From the NCBI GenBank assembly GCA_947493335.1, contig CANLQO010000002.1:496001-560000 (forward strand): a DNA stretch of 64,000 nt. The letters are read 5' to 3'. Source of the DNA: an uncultured Paracoccaceae bacterium (GTDB lineage Bacteria > Pseudomonadota > Alphaproteobacteria > Rhodobacterales > Rhodobacteraceae). The stretch's first letter is position 1. Each line of letters begins with the position of its first letter. Of this stretch, positions 8,911-16,994 are shown one piece after another. The notes beneath the pieces are model-generated. The model was given only the letters and a program-made list of their open reading frames with translations. It was not told where the DNA came from and made no database searches. A program made the position numbers and the translations under genes.

Positions 8911-9164
8911 GCGGCGAGCAGCGCATCCAGCTTGCCTGCGCGTTCCAGCGCATTCATGTCGTCAAAGCCGCCGACATGCGTGTCACCGATGAAGATTTGC
9001 GGCACGGTGCGGCCACCGTTGGACCGCTGCATCATTTCAGCGCGTTTGCCGGGGTCACCGGCCACGTCGATTTCCTGATAGGACACGCCTTTGGCAGTCA
9101 ACAGGCGTTTCGCCATCTGGCAATAGCCACAGGTGGGCGAGGTATATAGAACAACGGTCTGCAT
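8907..9164 (-). CDS. grxC: Glutaredoxin 3
   Basis: Small thiol-disulfide oxidoreductase reduced by glutathione, 85 residues. The redox motif is CGYC (Cys12, Cys15) in place of the common CPYC, and the glutathione-binding 'GGRTVPQIFIGDTHVGG' (cis-Pro) is present. I chose ATG 9164 because AAGGA lies 8 nt ahead of it; the ATG at 9173 has the same AAGG directly against the codon, which is too close. Sits between comF (36 bp) and the nitrilase-type gene (4-bp overlap). Confidence 0.92.
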   Translation of the reverse strand: MQTVVLYTSPTCGYCQMAKRLLTAKGVSYQEIDVAGDPGKRAEMMQRSNGGRTVPQIFIGDTHVGGFDDMNALERAGKLDALLAA

Positions 9165-9200
9165 TGCATGCATCCTTGGGCAGCTTCTGTTGGCCCCTAT

Positions 9201-9923
9201 TTAGGCGTCCTTGGCCACCCGCGCCAGTGTGAGAACGCACAGCCGCCCTGCGCCAATGGCCAGCAATGCCTCTGCACAGGCGGCCAAAGTCGCGCCAGAG
9301 GTCATCACGTCATCCACCAGAACGACCTTGCGACCCTTCAGCAGCACGGCGCGCCGCGGATTATCAGTGATCGCCTGCGACAGCGCGGCAAAGCGGGCGT
9401 CGCGGTTGTGGCCATCAAGCGGCTTTGTCTTCACCGGGCGGTACAAGGCATCAACGCAATGGGTTGCCCCGGTGATCTTGGCCAGTTGTGCCGATAGCAA
9501 GGCGGCCTGATTGTATCGTCGCTTCAGCAGCCGCGACCAATGCAGGGGCACAGGCACCAGCACCGGATCATCCGACAGGATGTCGCCCGCCCGCTGTGCC
9601 ATCCAGCGCGCCGCTGGCACTGCCAGATCGGTGCGGTCGCCGTGTTTCAGGGCCAGCACAAGCCTGCGGCCCTTGTCTTTGTAGATCAGGGCCGCGCGGC
9701 CCTTGATCCAGGGCCGAGCAATGGTCATGCAGTCGTCGCACTGCACGGCCTCACCGTCATCCTCGCCCAAAAGCGGCATGCCGCAGGTGTTGCACACAGT
9801 GCCTTGGATAAACCGCGTTTCTTTCCAGCAATCTGCGCAAAGACCATGCTCTGACTCGACCGCAGCCTCGCAACCGACGCATTGCGGCGGGTAGATCGCG
9901 CGAATGACGCTTTGCAACTGCAT
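9201..9923 (-). CDS. ComF family phosphoribosyltransferase-like protein
   Basis: ComF-type protein, 240 residues. The N-terminus holds eight cysteines in four CxxC pairs (15/18, 29/32, 44/47, 62/65), suggesting two zinc sites. The C-terminal half is a type I phosphoribosyltransferase fold with the PRPP loop VVLVDDVMTSGAT. In naturally competent bacteria ComF helps DNA uptake; in alphaproteobacteria its job is unclear and no other competence gene is present here. First gene of the minus-strand run comF-grxC-hydrolase-marR-GNAT, and divergent from the methyltransferase gene. Confidence 0.88.
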   Translation of the reverse strand: MQLQSVIRAIYPPQCVGCEAAVESEHGLCADCWKETRFIQGTVCNTCGMPLLGEDDGEAVQCDDCMTIARPWIKGRAALIYKDKGRRLVLALKHGDRTDLAVPAARWMAQRAGDILSDDPVLVPVPLHWSRLLKRRYNQAALLSAQLAKITGATHCVDALYRPVKTKPLDGHNRDARFAALSQAITDNPRRAVLLKGRKVVLVDDVMTSGATLAACAEALLAIGAGRLCVLTLARVAKDA

Positions 9924-9945
9924 CGAAGCCTCCTACATGGGGGCC

Positions 9946-10755
9946 ATGACAACCCCGCCCCGCCTGTGTGACCGCGCGGCCCTTTTGGACCAGCGCAAAC
10001 GTGCCACCGCTGATCCGGCGCTTTTCCTGCACGAATGGGTCGCCGACGAAGTGCAGGAAAGACTGCAAGAGGTTAACAGACCCTTTACAGACGTGGCGAT
10101 TGTGACCGGCTGGCCGCAGATTTGGGCAACACGGTTTCCTGAAGCGCACATCGTCCCGGATGAGGATGCTCTGGCGCTTGAGGTTGGCCGCTTTGATCTG
10201 GTGATCCACGCACTGGCCCTGCATTGGGCACAGGATCTGGTGGGGCAATTGGTGCAATGCCGCCGCGCGCTGCGGCCCGACGGGCTGTTTATCGGGGCAC
10301 TTTTTGGCGGGCAAACGTTGCAGGAACTTCGCGCGGCGCTGGCACAAGCAGAGGTGGCGGTGACCGGGGGTCTGTCGCCACGCATCGCACCCATGGCCGA
10401 AATCCGAGACTTGGGCGGGTTGTTGCAACGGGCAGGTTTTGCTTTGCCGGTTGCGGATTCCGCATCGTTGCCGGTGGAATACAAGGACGCCCTGCACCTG
10501 ATGCACGACCTGCGCGCCATGGGCGAAGGCAATGCGCTGGACGGGCGGATCAAGACCTTTACCCGCCGCGCGGTCATCAATCAGGCGCAAGCGCTTTACC
10601 CGGCAGACGGCATCGCGACATTCGAGATCGTCACGCTGACCGGTTGGGCCCCGGCAGAAGGCCAACAACAGCCCCTGCGCCCCGGTTCCGCCAAGGCGCG
10701 ACTGGCCGATGCGCTTGGCGTGCCGGAATTTGACCCGGACTCATCCAAATCATGA
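9946..10755 (+). CDS. NDUFAF5-like methyltransferase domain protein
   Basis: 269-residue protein that resembles BioC/NDUFAF5 (C20orf7) class I methyltransferases: 'FDLVIHALALHWAQDLVGQLVQCRRALRPDGLFIGALFGG' type motifs IV to VI are clear. The usual glycine-rich SAM motif I is absent; its place is taken by 'VAIVTGWPQIWATRFP', with no GxGxG. In mitochondria NDUFAF5 hydroxylates an arginine in complex I, so loss of methyltransferase chemistry has precedent in the family, but this member's activity is unknown. Start ATG 9946 chosen for the GGGGG ribosome site just upstream; an in-frame ATG at 9904 would overlap comF. Confidence 0.78.
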   Translation: MTTPPRLCDRAALLDQRKRATADPALFLHEWVADEVQERLQEVNRPFTDVAIVTGWPQIWATRFPEAHIVPDEDALALEVGRFDLVIHALALHWAQDLVGQLVQCRRALRPDGLFIGALFGGQTLQELRAALAQAEVAVTGGLSPRIAPMAEIRDLGGLLQRAGFALPVADSASLPVEYKDALHLMHDLRAMGEGNALDGRIKTFTRRAVINQAQALYPADGIATFEIVTLTGWAPAEGQQQPLRPGSAKARLADALGVPEFDPDSSKS

Positions 10756-10807
10756 TGGTTGGCGTAAAGACTATAACTCCTGCATTGGGCGGGGTAAGGA
10801 ACGGAGC

Positions 10808-11890
10808 ATGACGATGTTTGACGCCACCCCGGAAGAGCGCCCGGCGACCTGCCCCATGCATGCCCCCGCTGACCACCCTGCGGTGAAACCCGCCCGGATT
10901 GGCATTCTTGTTGCCAATCTTGGCACCCCGGATGCGACCGATTACTGGTCGATGCGCCGCTATCTGAACGAATTTCTGTCCGACAAACGCGTCGTCGACT
11001 ATTCCGCCTGGCTTTGGCAGCCGCTGTTGCAGTTGATCATCCTGACCAAGCGCCCATTTTCATCTGGTGCTGCCTATAAATCCATCTGGAATGAAGAGGC
11101 GAACGAAAGCCCCTTGCTGACGATCACCAAGGCCCAGACCGCCGCAATCAAGGCGCGCATGATGGACCGCTATGGCGATGACGTGCGCGTCGATTTCTGC
11201 ATGCGCTACGGCAACCCATCCACCAAGTCCAAGGTGCGCGAGATGGTCGAGGCCGGGTGCCAGAAGATCCTGTTTTTCCCGCTTTATCCGCATTACGCGG
11301 GTGCCACGTCGGCCACGGCCAATGACCAGTTCTTCCGCGCCTTGATGGAGGAAAAGTGGCAACCAATCACCCGCACGGTCGAGCCCTATTATGAAGACCC
11401 CGCCTATATCGACGCGCTCGCCCAATCGATAGAACGGGCCTATGCGGCAGCCGAAACCAAGCCACAAAAGCTGGTTTGCAGCTATCATGGCGTACCTGAA
11501 CGCTACCTGCGCGAAGGCGATCCCTATCATTGCCAATGCCAGAAAACGACGCGGCTGCTGAAAGAGCGGCTTGGCTGGGATGACACCCAGATCGTGACGA
11601 CTTTCCAAAGTCGCTTTGGGCCAGAAGAATGGCTAAAGCCCTATACCGTGCAAGAGGTTGCGCGACTGGCCGAAGAAGAGGGTGTGAAGAACATCGCGGT
11701 CTGCGCCCCTGCCTTTTCTGCCGATTGCATCGAAACGCTGGAAGAGATCAACGAAGAGATCAAGGAAAGCTTTGAAGAGGCAGGCGGCGATCACTTCACC
11801 TATATCCCCTGCCTCAATGACGACCCGGCGCATATCGACGCGCTATGCGGCGTGATTGATCGCAATCTGGCAGGTTGGGTGCAGGGTTAG
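10808..11890 (+). CDS. hemH: Ferrochelatase
   Basis: Inserts ferrous iron into protoporphyrin IX, the last step of heme synthesis; 360 residues. Family signatures: 'ILVANLGTPDATDYWSMRRY' like start, the catalytic-site 'SYHGVPERYLREGDPYHCQC' region with the conserved His, and the 'FQSRFGPEEWLKPY' block. ATG 10808 follows GGAACGGAGC; the frame is open further upstream but lacks family similarity. Sits 52 bp after the methyltransferase gene on the same strand. Its stop TAG overlaps the stop of the convergent DeoR gene in TTAG. hemW and hemJ occur elsewhere in the window. Confidence 0.96.
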   Translation: MTMFDATPEERPATCPMHAPADHPAVKPARIGILVANLGTPDATDYWSMRRYLNEFLSDKRVVDYSAWLWQPLLQLIILTKRPFSSGAAYKSIWNEEANESPLLTITKAQTAAIKARMMDRYGDDVRVDFCMRYGNPSTKSKVREMVEAGCQKILFFPLYPHYAGATSATANDQFFRALMEEKWQPITRTVEPYYEDPAYIDALAQSIERAYAAAETKPQKLVCSYHGVPERYLREGDPYHCQCQKTTRLLKERLGWDDTQIVTTFQSRFGPEEWLKPYTVQEVARLAEEEGVKNIAVCAPAFSADCIETLEEINEEIKESFEEAGGDHFTYIPCLNDDPAHIDALCGVIDRNLAGWVQG

Positions 11891-12630
11891 CCGGGCGTTA
11901 CCACTGAAAGTCCTTTGGCCCGATAGGCTGCGAGGGATGGTTGGTCTTCCGCAATCAGGGTTTTGATCTTTTCTGTCCGTAAGACCGGAAAGGGTGCGGC
12001 TGTCCCCAACTTTTCGACCGTCACGGCAATGGCGACGCGGTCGCTAAAGGCAGCCATTGTCGCCTTAACTTCGGCCTCGCCCGCGTCAAACGCGGTGACA
12101 CCAAGCGTGGATTCAAACCCGCAAGTTCCCAGAAACAGCCAATCGGCTTGCAAAGTTGCGATTGCGGCACGGGTTTCCGGACCCAGACAGGCCCCAAGGT
12201 CAGGGTGATAGTGCCCGCCCAACATGATCAAACGCAGATCGGATCGCGCCGTCAGCAGATGTGCGATGTCGGGCGCATTCGTGGCAATCGTCAGGTTCAT
12301 GTTCTCAGGCAGGGCGCGGGCAATCGCCGTGTTGGTGCTGCCTGCGTCGATCATCACCGTTTGCCCGGGCTGCAACAACGTTACTGCTGCCTGCGCCAGA
12401 CGCGCCTTTTCCGACGCCAGATGATCGTGCCGCATGACCAACGAACCGGCGGAGGGTGCAACCGCCCCGCCATAGACTCGTTGACACAGACCCGCAGATG
12501 CCATCTGTCGCAGATCGCGGCGGATCGTATCCTCTGACAGATCAAACCGCTGCGCGAGATCGCGGGCGACGACGCGGCCCGCCCGGTCAAGTTCGTTTTT
12601 TATGATTTGCCTGCGTTGCGCGGTCAGCAT
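11887..12630 (-). CDS. DeoR family transcriptional regulator
   Basis: 247-residue repressor-type regulator. The N-terminal DeoR helix-turn-helix is at about 6-57 (LTAQRRQIIKNEL ... 'LSEDTIRRDLRQMASAGLCQRVYGGAV'), the rest is the sugar-phosphate sensing DeoR C-terminal domain ('MIDAGSTNTAIARAL', 'LFLGTCGFE'). ATG 12630 (MLTAQRRQ) chosen because the DeoR domain starts there; the open frame reaches 12714 but that part crosses the repeat region. Diverges from an MFS carrier, with TTGCAC repeats between them that are the likely operator. Effector is probably a sugar phosphate, by family. Confidence 0.9.
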   Translation of the reverse strand: MLTAQRRQIIKNELDRAGRVVARDLAQRFDLSEDTIRRDLRQMASAGLCQRVYGGAVAPSAGSLVMRHDHLASEKARLAQAAVTLLQPGQTVMIDAGSTNTAIARALPENMNLTIATNAPDIAHLLTARSDLRLIMLGGHYHPDLGACLGPETRAAIATLQADWLFLGTCGFESTLGVTAFDAGEAEVKATMAAFSDRVAIAVTVEKLGTAAPFPVLRTEKIKTLIAEDQPSLAAYRAKGLSVVTPG

Positions 12631-12658
12631 CCTGGGCCTCTTTGAGTGCAAACAGCTG

Positions 12659-12695
12659 TTGCACGTTTTGCACGTTTGTGCAAGTTGTTGCGCAA
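12659..12695. promoter_or_regulatory. TTGCAC repeat cluster, probable operator of DeoR/MFS pair
   Basis: Between the divergent DeoR and MFS genes lies a run of related hexamers: TTGCAC at 12659-12664, TTGCAC at 12668-12673, its inverse GTGCAA at 12678-12683, and the palindrome TTGCGCAA at 12688-12695. The central pair forms a perfect inverted repeat TTGCAC-GTTT-GTGCAA (12668-12683), and the units follow each other at 9-10 bp, about one helical turn. This is what cooperative binding of a DeoR-type protein would need. Binding by the adjacent regulator is inferred from position. Confidence 0.65.
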
Positions 12696-12712
12696 GTTTC
12701 GAGGATTCTCCC

Positions 12713-13867
12713 ATGTCGCTCTCGTCCCGTCTTGCCCCGCACCAGCGCGTTTTCGCCTCCTTTGCTGTCTATGCCTTCGGGTTGGGTCAGATCTATCCAC
12801 GGCTGCCTGATGTCAAATCCGCCATGGGCATTGAAGAGGGCGCTTTGGGCCTCGCACTTATCGGGGCCGCACTGGGCACGTTGATTGCGCTGACTTTCGG
12901 CACGCCTGTTGTCGAAAGGCTGGGACACCGCCGCACTGTGCTCTGGCTGACACCGTTGTTGTCGGTCTTTTTCGCCGTGGCAATCTTTGCCACCGGTCCG
13001 GTCGCGCTGTTCCTTTTGCTTATCCCGGCCGGCCTGACCATCGGCGCGTTGGAAATCGTGATCAATGTCGAGGCGGACAGGACAGAGGCCGCTCTTGGTC
13101 GCCGCATCATGAACCGGTCCCATGCATTCTGGAGCATCGGCTTTTTCGGGGCGGGTATCTTTGGCGCATTGATGATCCGGCTGGGCCTGCCACCACAGAT
13201 GCACATGGTGCTGGTTGTACCGCTGGTAACGGCGGCCACCTGGCTGTGCTTGTCAGACTTTCAGCCCGCCGCGAAACGTGGCACCGACACCAGCGAAGAG
13301 AGCCCGATGTTCGCACGTCCTTCGCTGGCCATTCTGGTGCTTGTGGGCGTGTCCATTTCGGCGATGGTGATGGAAGGCGCATCCATTGACTGGTCCGCGA
13401 TCTATATGGTCGAGGTTTTCGCGACCGCCCCCTTTATGGGCGGGCTGGCCGTCGCCTCTGCCGCATTGTCACAGGCGACCGTGCGCTATGTCGCCGATGG
13501 ATTTGTGGATCGCTATAACCCGGTGCGGGTCGCCCGCGTCATGCAAGGGATGATGGCGCTGGGCGTGATCATCGTCTTTTTCGCCACGGGCCCCATAATG
13601 GCGCTATTGGGCTTTGGCTTGTTGGGCGCGGGCACCAGCGTAATGTTCCCGCTGACAATGTCGGCCGCCGCCCAGCGCGATGACCGGTCAGCCGCGATCA
13701 ACGTGGCTGCACTGGCGCAGTTTTCGTTCATCGCATTCCTGTTGGGACCGCCGCTTTTGGGCTTCATTGCCGAACACTTCGGCCTGCGCTGGACGTTCGG
13801 GATTGGCTTGCCGCTGATCCTGATGAGCATGGCGTTGTCAGGTGCATTGGCCCCAAGGAAGGTATAG
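12713..13867 (+). CDS. MFS transporter (YbjJ-like)
   Basis: Inner-membrane major facilitator carrier, 384 residues, about 12 hydrophobic segments, with the MFS A-motif-like loop between segments 2 and 3 reading 'VVERLGHRRTVLW'. The architecture resembles YbjJ-type carriers of unknown substrate. Start ATG 12713 follows GAGGATTCTCCC; the longer open frame would run back through the operator repeats and into the regulator's start. Divergent from a DeoR regulator, which suggests a carbohydrate-type substrate; this is context only. A GC-rich hairpin begins right at its stop codon. Confidence 0.85.
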   Translation: MSLSSRLAPHQRVFASFAVYAFGLGQIYPRLPDVKSAMGIEEGALGLALIGAALGTLIALTFGTPVVERLGHRRTVLWLTPLLSVFFAVAIFATGPVALFLLLIPAGLTIGALEIVINVEADRTEAALGRRIMNRSHAFWSIGFFGAGIFGALMIRLGLPPQMHMVLVVPLVTAATWLCLSDFQPAAKRGTDTSEESPMFARPSLAILVLVGVSISAMVMEGASIDWSAIYMVEVFATAPFMGGLAVASAALSQATVRYVADGFVDRYNPVRVARVMQGMMALGVIIVFFATGPIMALLGFGLLGAGTSVMFPLTMSAAAQRDDRSAAINVAALAQFSFIAFLLGPPLLGFIAEHFGLRWTFGIGLPLILMSMALSGALAPRKV

Positions 13868-13886
13868 GGCGGAGCTTTCCCCGCCC
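13867..13886. terminator. Hairpin between convergent MFS and L,D-transpeptidase genes
   Basis: GGGCGG (13867-13872) pairs with CCGCCC (13881-13886) around an 8-nt loop. It starts on the last base of the MFS stop codon and lies 6 bp from the stop of the opposite gene, so it may serve both. No T-run follows on either strand, so termination strength is uncertain. Confidence 0.45.
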
Positions 13887-13892
13887 AGATCG

Positions 13893-14486
13893 TCAGATCA
13901 ACAGCACCTGCGTGCCGACACCGGTCATGCTGAACAGTTCCGCGATATGCTCATTATAAAGCCCGATGCAGCCGTTCGATGACCGCCGCCCGATCTTGCG
14001 CGTATCGTGGGTGCCGTGGATCCGGTAGTACTGCCACGACAGATAAAGCGCATGAGTTCCCAAAGGGTTATCCGGGCCGGGGCCAATGTATTCGGGCCAT
14101 TCGGGGTTGCGTTCGCGCATCGACGGCGTGGGCCGCCAATCCGGGCCCTCGACCTTGCGGATCACCTCGGTCCGGCCCTTGCGGGTCAGATCTTCGGTCA
14201 GCGGCACGGAGGTCGGGTAAAGCTTGTAGATCGATTGGTCCTCGGACCAGAAATGTAGCGCGCGACTTTGCAGATCGCACAGGATCGCGCCCCCTTTCAA
14301 ACTGCTGAAATAGGGCTGCCAATCCAGCGAGCGAAAGCTGGAAATATTGCGCTGCACCGCACCGCTGATATCACGCTCTACCTCTGTGCTGCCGGCTGTT
14401 TGCGCGACCGCGCCGGTCCCGACCACAGCCGCGGACGCGGCCAGAAAGCCGCGGCGCGACAGGTTGCTCTTTTTGTCCTCGTTCAT
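13893..14486 (-). CDS. L,D-transpeptidase (YkuD domain), Tat-exported
   Basis: Periplasmic peptidoglycan cross-linking or lipoprotein-attaching enzyme, 197 residues. The N-terminus has a twin-arginine signal (SRRGFLAAS at 10-18) and a hydrophobic core. The YkuD catalytic motif is complete: H157-G-T, then S169-S-N-G-C173-I, with Cys173 the nucleophile. ATG 14486 (MNEDKKSN) chosen because AAAGGAT precedes it; the open frame extends 31 codons further without a ribosome site. Close to a second YkuD protein at 15222, with a CAP lipoprotein between them. Confidence 0.92.
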   Translation of the reverse strand: MNEDKKSNLSRRGFLAASAAVVGTGAVAQTAGSTEVERDISGAVQRNISSFRSLDWQPYFSSLKGGAILCDLQSRALHFWSEDQSIYKLYPTSVPLTEDLTRKGRTEVIRKVEGPDWRPTPSMRERNPEWPEYIGPGPDNPLGTHALYLSWQYYRIHGTHDTRKIGRRSSNGCIGLYNEHIAELFSMTGVGTQVLLI

Positions 14487-14649
14487 CACACAATCCTTTC
14501 GGCGGATTTCGGTTTTGACGGTATCTAAGCACTTGCCCTGCGCCCCGCAAATCAAAGATACGTCAGTACGGCAGGCCATTGCCGATGTGTGTTTGATGTG
14601 CAGCGCTCTTCAGGCTACTAGAAGCAAAACGTAAAGGTGGATTGAGGCA

Positions 14650-15225
14650 ATGTTACGACGTGATCTGTTACTTGGTTTGGGCGCCCTTGGGCTGACCGCC
14701 TGTTCAAGCGGGACGTCGGGCCGGATTGGCCCCGATGGGCTGCCGCTGCCGCAGGTCTACAACATCGGGCCGGAAGATACCGATGACATCCAGTTCCGGA
14801 TGCTGGACAGCGTGAACACCCTGCGCGCCGCCGCCGGTGCGCCACCGGTGCAATTGGACAGCCAATTGAACGCCGCCGCCGCCACCCATTCGCGCGATAT
14901 GTCGGTACAGAACCGGCCCTGGCTTTTCGGTTCTGACGGGTCCTCGCCCCTGGATCGCGCCCGCCGTGTCGGCTTCCGGGGCCGCGTGACAGGCGAAAAT
15001 ATCTCGGAAAGCTATGAGACAGAGCTTGAAACGCTCGCCGCTTGGATGCGCCAACCTGATACCCGCGCTGTTGTGCTTGACCCCAATGCGCGCCGCATGG
15101 GCATTGCGTGGTTTCAGGAATCCGCAGGAAAGCTTTGGTGGACGATGACGATGGGCAGCGATCCAGCCGCGATCCAGCCGATCCCCTCTGCCAGCCCAAT
15201 CACGACGGCAGCGATCACCAACTAG
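14650..15225 (+). CDS. CAP/SCP-domain lipoprotein
   Basis: 191-residue predicted lipoprotein: short positively charged start, hydrophobic core and lipobox LTAC with Cys18. The mature part is a CAP (cysteine-rich secretory, antigen 5, PR-1) domain of the bacterial YkwD type: 'MLDSVNTLRAAAGAPPVQLDSQLNAAAATHSRDM' region, later 'GENISESYETELETLAAWMRQP'. Function of bacterial CAP proteins is poorly known; cell-envelope roles are suspected. Ribosome site GAGG precedes the ATG. It is divergent from one L,D-transpeptidase and convergent with another, sharing a CTAG stop with the latter. Confidence 0.88.
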   Translation: MLRRDLLLGLGALGLTACSSGTSGRIGPDGLPLPQVYNIGPEDTDDIQFRMLDSVNTLRAAAGAPPVQLDSQLNAAAATHSRDMSVQNRPWLFGSDGSSPLDRARRVGFRGRVTGENISESYETELETLAAWMRQPDTRAVVLDPNARRMGIAWFQESAGKLWWTMTMGSDPAAIQPIPSASPITTAAITN

Positions 15226-15722
15226 GGATAGATGTAGACGAGGGTGCCGTTTTTCACCATCGCATACATGTCTTCCATCTCTTCGTTGGTCACGGCGATG
15301 CAGCCCCATGTCCAATCGGTCTCACCGACGTATTCGTCGGGCGTGCCGTGAAAAAAGATGTCGCCACCGGGGCTTTTGCCGATGGCTTTGGCCTTGGCGA
15401 TGTCATTGGCGTTTGGATAGGAAATGCCCAGCGACAGATGGAACCGGCTGGCCGGGTTGCGCCGGTCGATGCGGTAGGCCCCTTCAGGTGTGCGCCCATC
15501 GCCCTCAATCTCTTTGTGGCCTTCGGGCGCAAAGCCAAGCTGGAATTTGTAGGCGGCAAGCTGCGTGTCGTGATGCAAAAGCTGCATTACACGGGCGTTT
15601 TTGAACACCTGAATGCGAGTGACCTCCGGCCCTGTGTAGCGCTTGAACTTTGACGGTGTGCAGGCCGTCACAAAAGCCGCCACCGCGCTAAGGATTGCTG
15701 TGCGTCTGGAAAAGATTTTCAC
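15222..15722 (-). CDS. L,D-transpeptidase (YkuD domain) lipoprotein
   Basis: 166-residue envelope enzyme with YkuD catalytic residues His125 (FFHGTP) and Cys141 (DWTWGCIAVTNEEM). The N-terminus has twin arginines (FSRRTA) and a plausible lipobox VTAC ending in Cys21, so it may be a lipoprotein. It is shorter than the other YkuD protein at 13893 and belongs to a different subfamily (YafK/ErfK-like 'RTPEGAYRIDRRN'). Likely acts on periplasmic peptidoglycan. Its stop overlaps the CAP gene stop by 4 bp. Confidence 0.92.
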   Translation of the reverse strand: MKIFSRRTAILSAVAAFVTACTPSKFKRYTGPEVTRIQVFKNARVMQLLHHDTQLAAYKFQLGFAPEGHKEIEGDGRTPEGAYRIDRRNPASRFHLSLGISYPNANDIAKAKAIGKSPGGDIFFHGTPDEYVGETDWTWGCIAVTNEEMEDMYAMVKNGTLVYIYP

Positions 15723-15794
15723 TGCCCGGTCCCCGGTCTGCTGCCGACTTTCGTTTAGCCATACACCATTTTGTGTGACCCAGATAGCGGGGCT

Positions 15795-16994
15795 TCACGG
15801 ACGTGTGAACTGGGCAGCGACCTCAACATGGGCCGACCAGCGGAATTGATCCACCACCTGCACCCAATCAAGGCTGAAACCCGCCGTTGCCAGGATCGCC
15901 GCGTCCCGCGCGAAGGTCACCGGATTGCACGATACCATGGCGATGCGCGGCACCTCCGATTGCGCCAGCGTAGCGACCTGCGCCTCTGCCCCTGCACGGG
16001 GCGGGTCAATGACGACAGCCTCAACATGGCGAAATTCATCGGGTTCCAGCGGACGGCGAAAGAGGTCGCGCGTCTCCGTCGTGACCCGTTTGAGGCCCTG
16101 TGCCTCACGCCAACCCCGGTCGAGCGCGTCAAGCATCGCCGCCTCGCCTTCAACCGCGTGGACCTCGGCCTGTTCAGCAAGCGGCAAGGCAAACGTCCCA
16201 CACCCCGCAAAAAGGTCGATGATGCGCTTGGCGTCACCAACCGCATTTTGCACCGCGCGCAACAGAGCTGCTTCGCCGTCAGCGGTGGCCTGCAGAAACG
16301 CGCCGGGCGGCGGTGTGACCAGTGCTGCGCCAAAGGTTTGATATGGCGGATGCAGCGTGACCACGGGCTCATCCGCCCATGTCAGCCGCGCGATGGGTTT
16401 GCCTTGGGCAAATGCGGCAAGCTCTACCCGCAGCTGCGGGGTCAGTGGCAACTCTGTCCCGATGAGAATGTCAGCGCCTGCCTGACTTTCGGTGACAGTC
16501 AACGCAATCTCGGCCTTGCGCGACGCGGCGATGACTGTCAGTTGCTCCAGATCCGGGAAAAGCGCCACAATCCCGGGGGTTAGCAATTGGCAATCGGGCA
16601 CCGGGATCAGCGTATCGGACCCGCGCGCGTGAAAGCCGACCATCGCGCCCTTTTTCGTGCGTTTGCCCGCCAGTTTCGCCCGTCTGCGCGATTGCGGTGG
16701 CGAGATATGGAGTGGCAGAAAATCAGGCGTCAGCCCATGCGCGCCCAGCGCCTTTTGCACGATCCCCAGCTTCCAATCGGCCACAAAATCATCCGCCGCG
16801 TGCTGCATCGCGCAGCCGCCGCAGCTTTTGAAATGGCGGCACGGTGCGGCAACACGTTGGGGTGATGGTGTTAGGACCCGCGCGCCATCCTCTGTGACCT
16901 CAATGATTTCACCGGGCAAAACGCGTGGCACAAAATCGCCCGCATCCGTGCGGCCCATGCCAAGATGGGTCAGGCTTTCTACTGTGGCAGACAT
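15795..16994 (-). CDS. 23S rRNA m5U methyltransferase (RlmC/RlmD/TrmA type)
   Basis: Class I RNA uracil-C5 methyltransferase with an iron-sulfur cluster, 399 residues. Cluster ligands Cys52, Cys58, Cys61 and Cys135; SAM motif LFAGCGTF at 261-268; DPPRAG at 330-335; catalytic Cys356 in MVSCNPVTF. A short TRAM-like segment occupies the first 45 residues ('GMGRTDAGDFVPRVLPGE'). Whether it modifies U747, U1939 or tRNA U54 cannot be settled from the sequence. Directly follows (1 bp) the ABC exporter pair on the same strand, so probably co-transcribed. Confidence 0.92.
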   Translation of the reverse strand: MSATVESLTHLGMGRTDAGDFVPRVLPGEIIEVTEDGARVLTPSPQRVAAPCRHFKSCGGCAMQHAADDFVADWKLGIVQKALGAHGLTPDFLPLHISPPQSRRRAKLAGKRTKKGAMVGFHARGSDTLIPVPDCQLLTPGIVALFPDLEQLTVIAASRKAEIALTVTESQAGADILIGTELPLTPQLRVELAAFAQGKPIARLTWADEPVVTLHPPYQTFGAALVTPPPGAFLQATADGEAALLRAVQNAVGDAKRIIDLFAGCGTFALPLAEQAEVHAVEGEAAMLDALDRGWREAQGLKRVTTETRDLFRRPLEPDEFRHVEAVVIDPPRAGAEAQVATLAQSEVPRIAMVSCNPVTFARDAAILATAGFSLDWVQVVDQFRWSAHVEVAAQFTRP

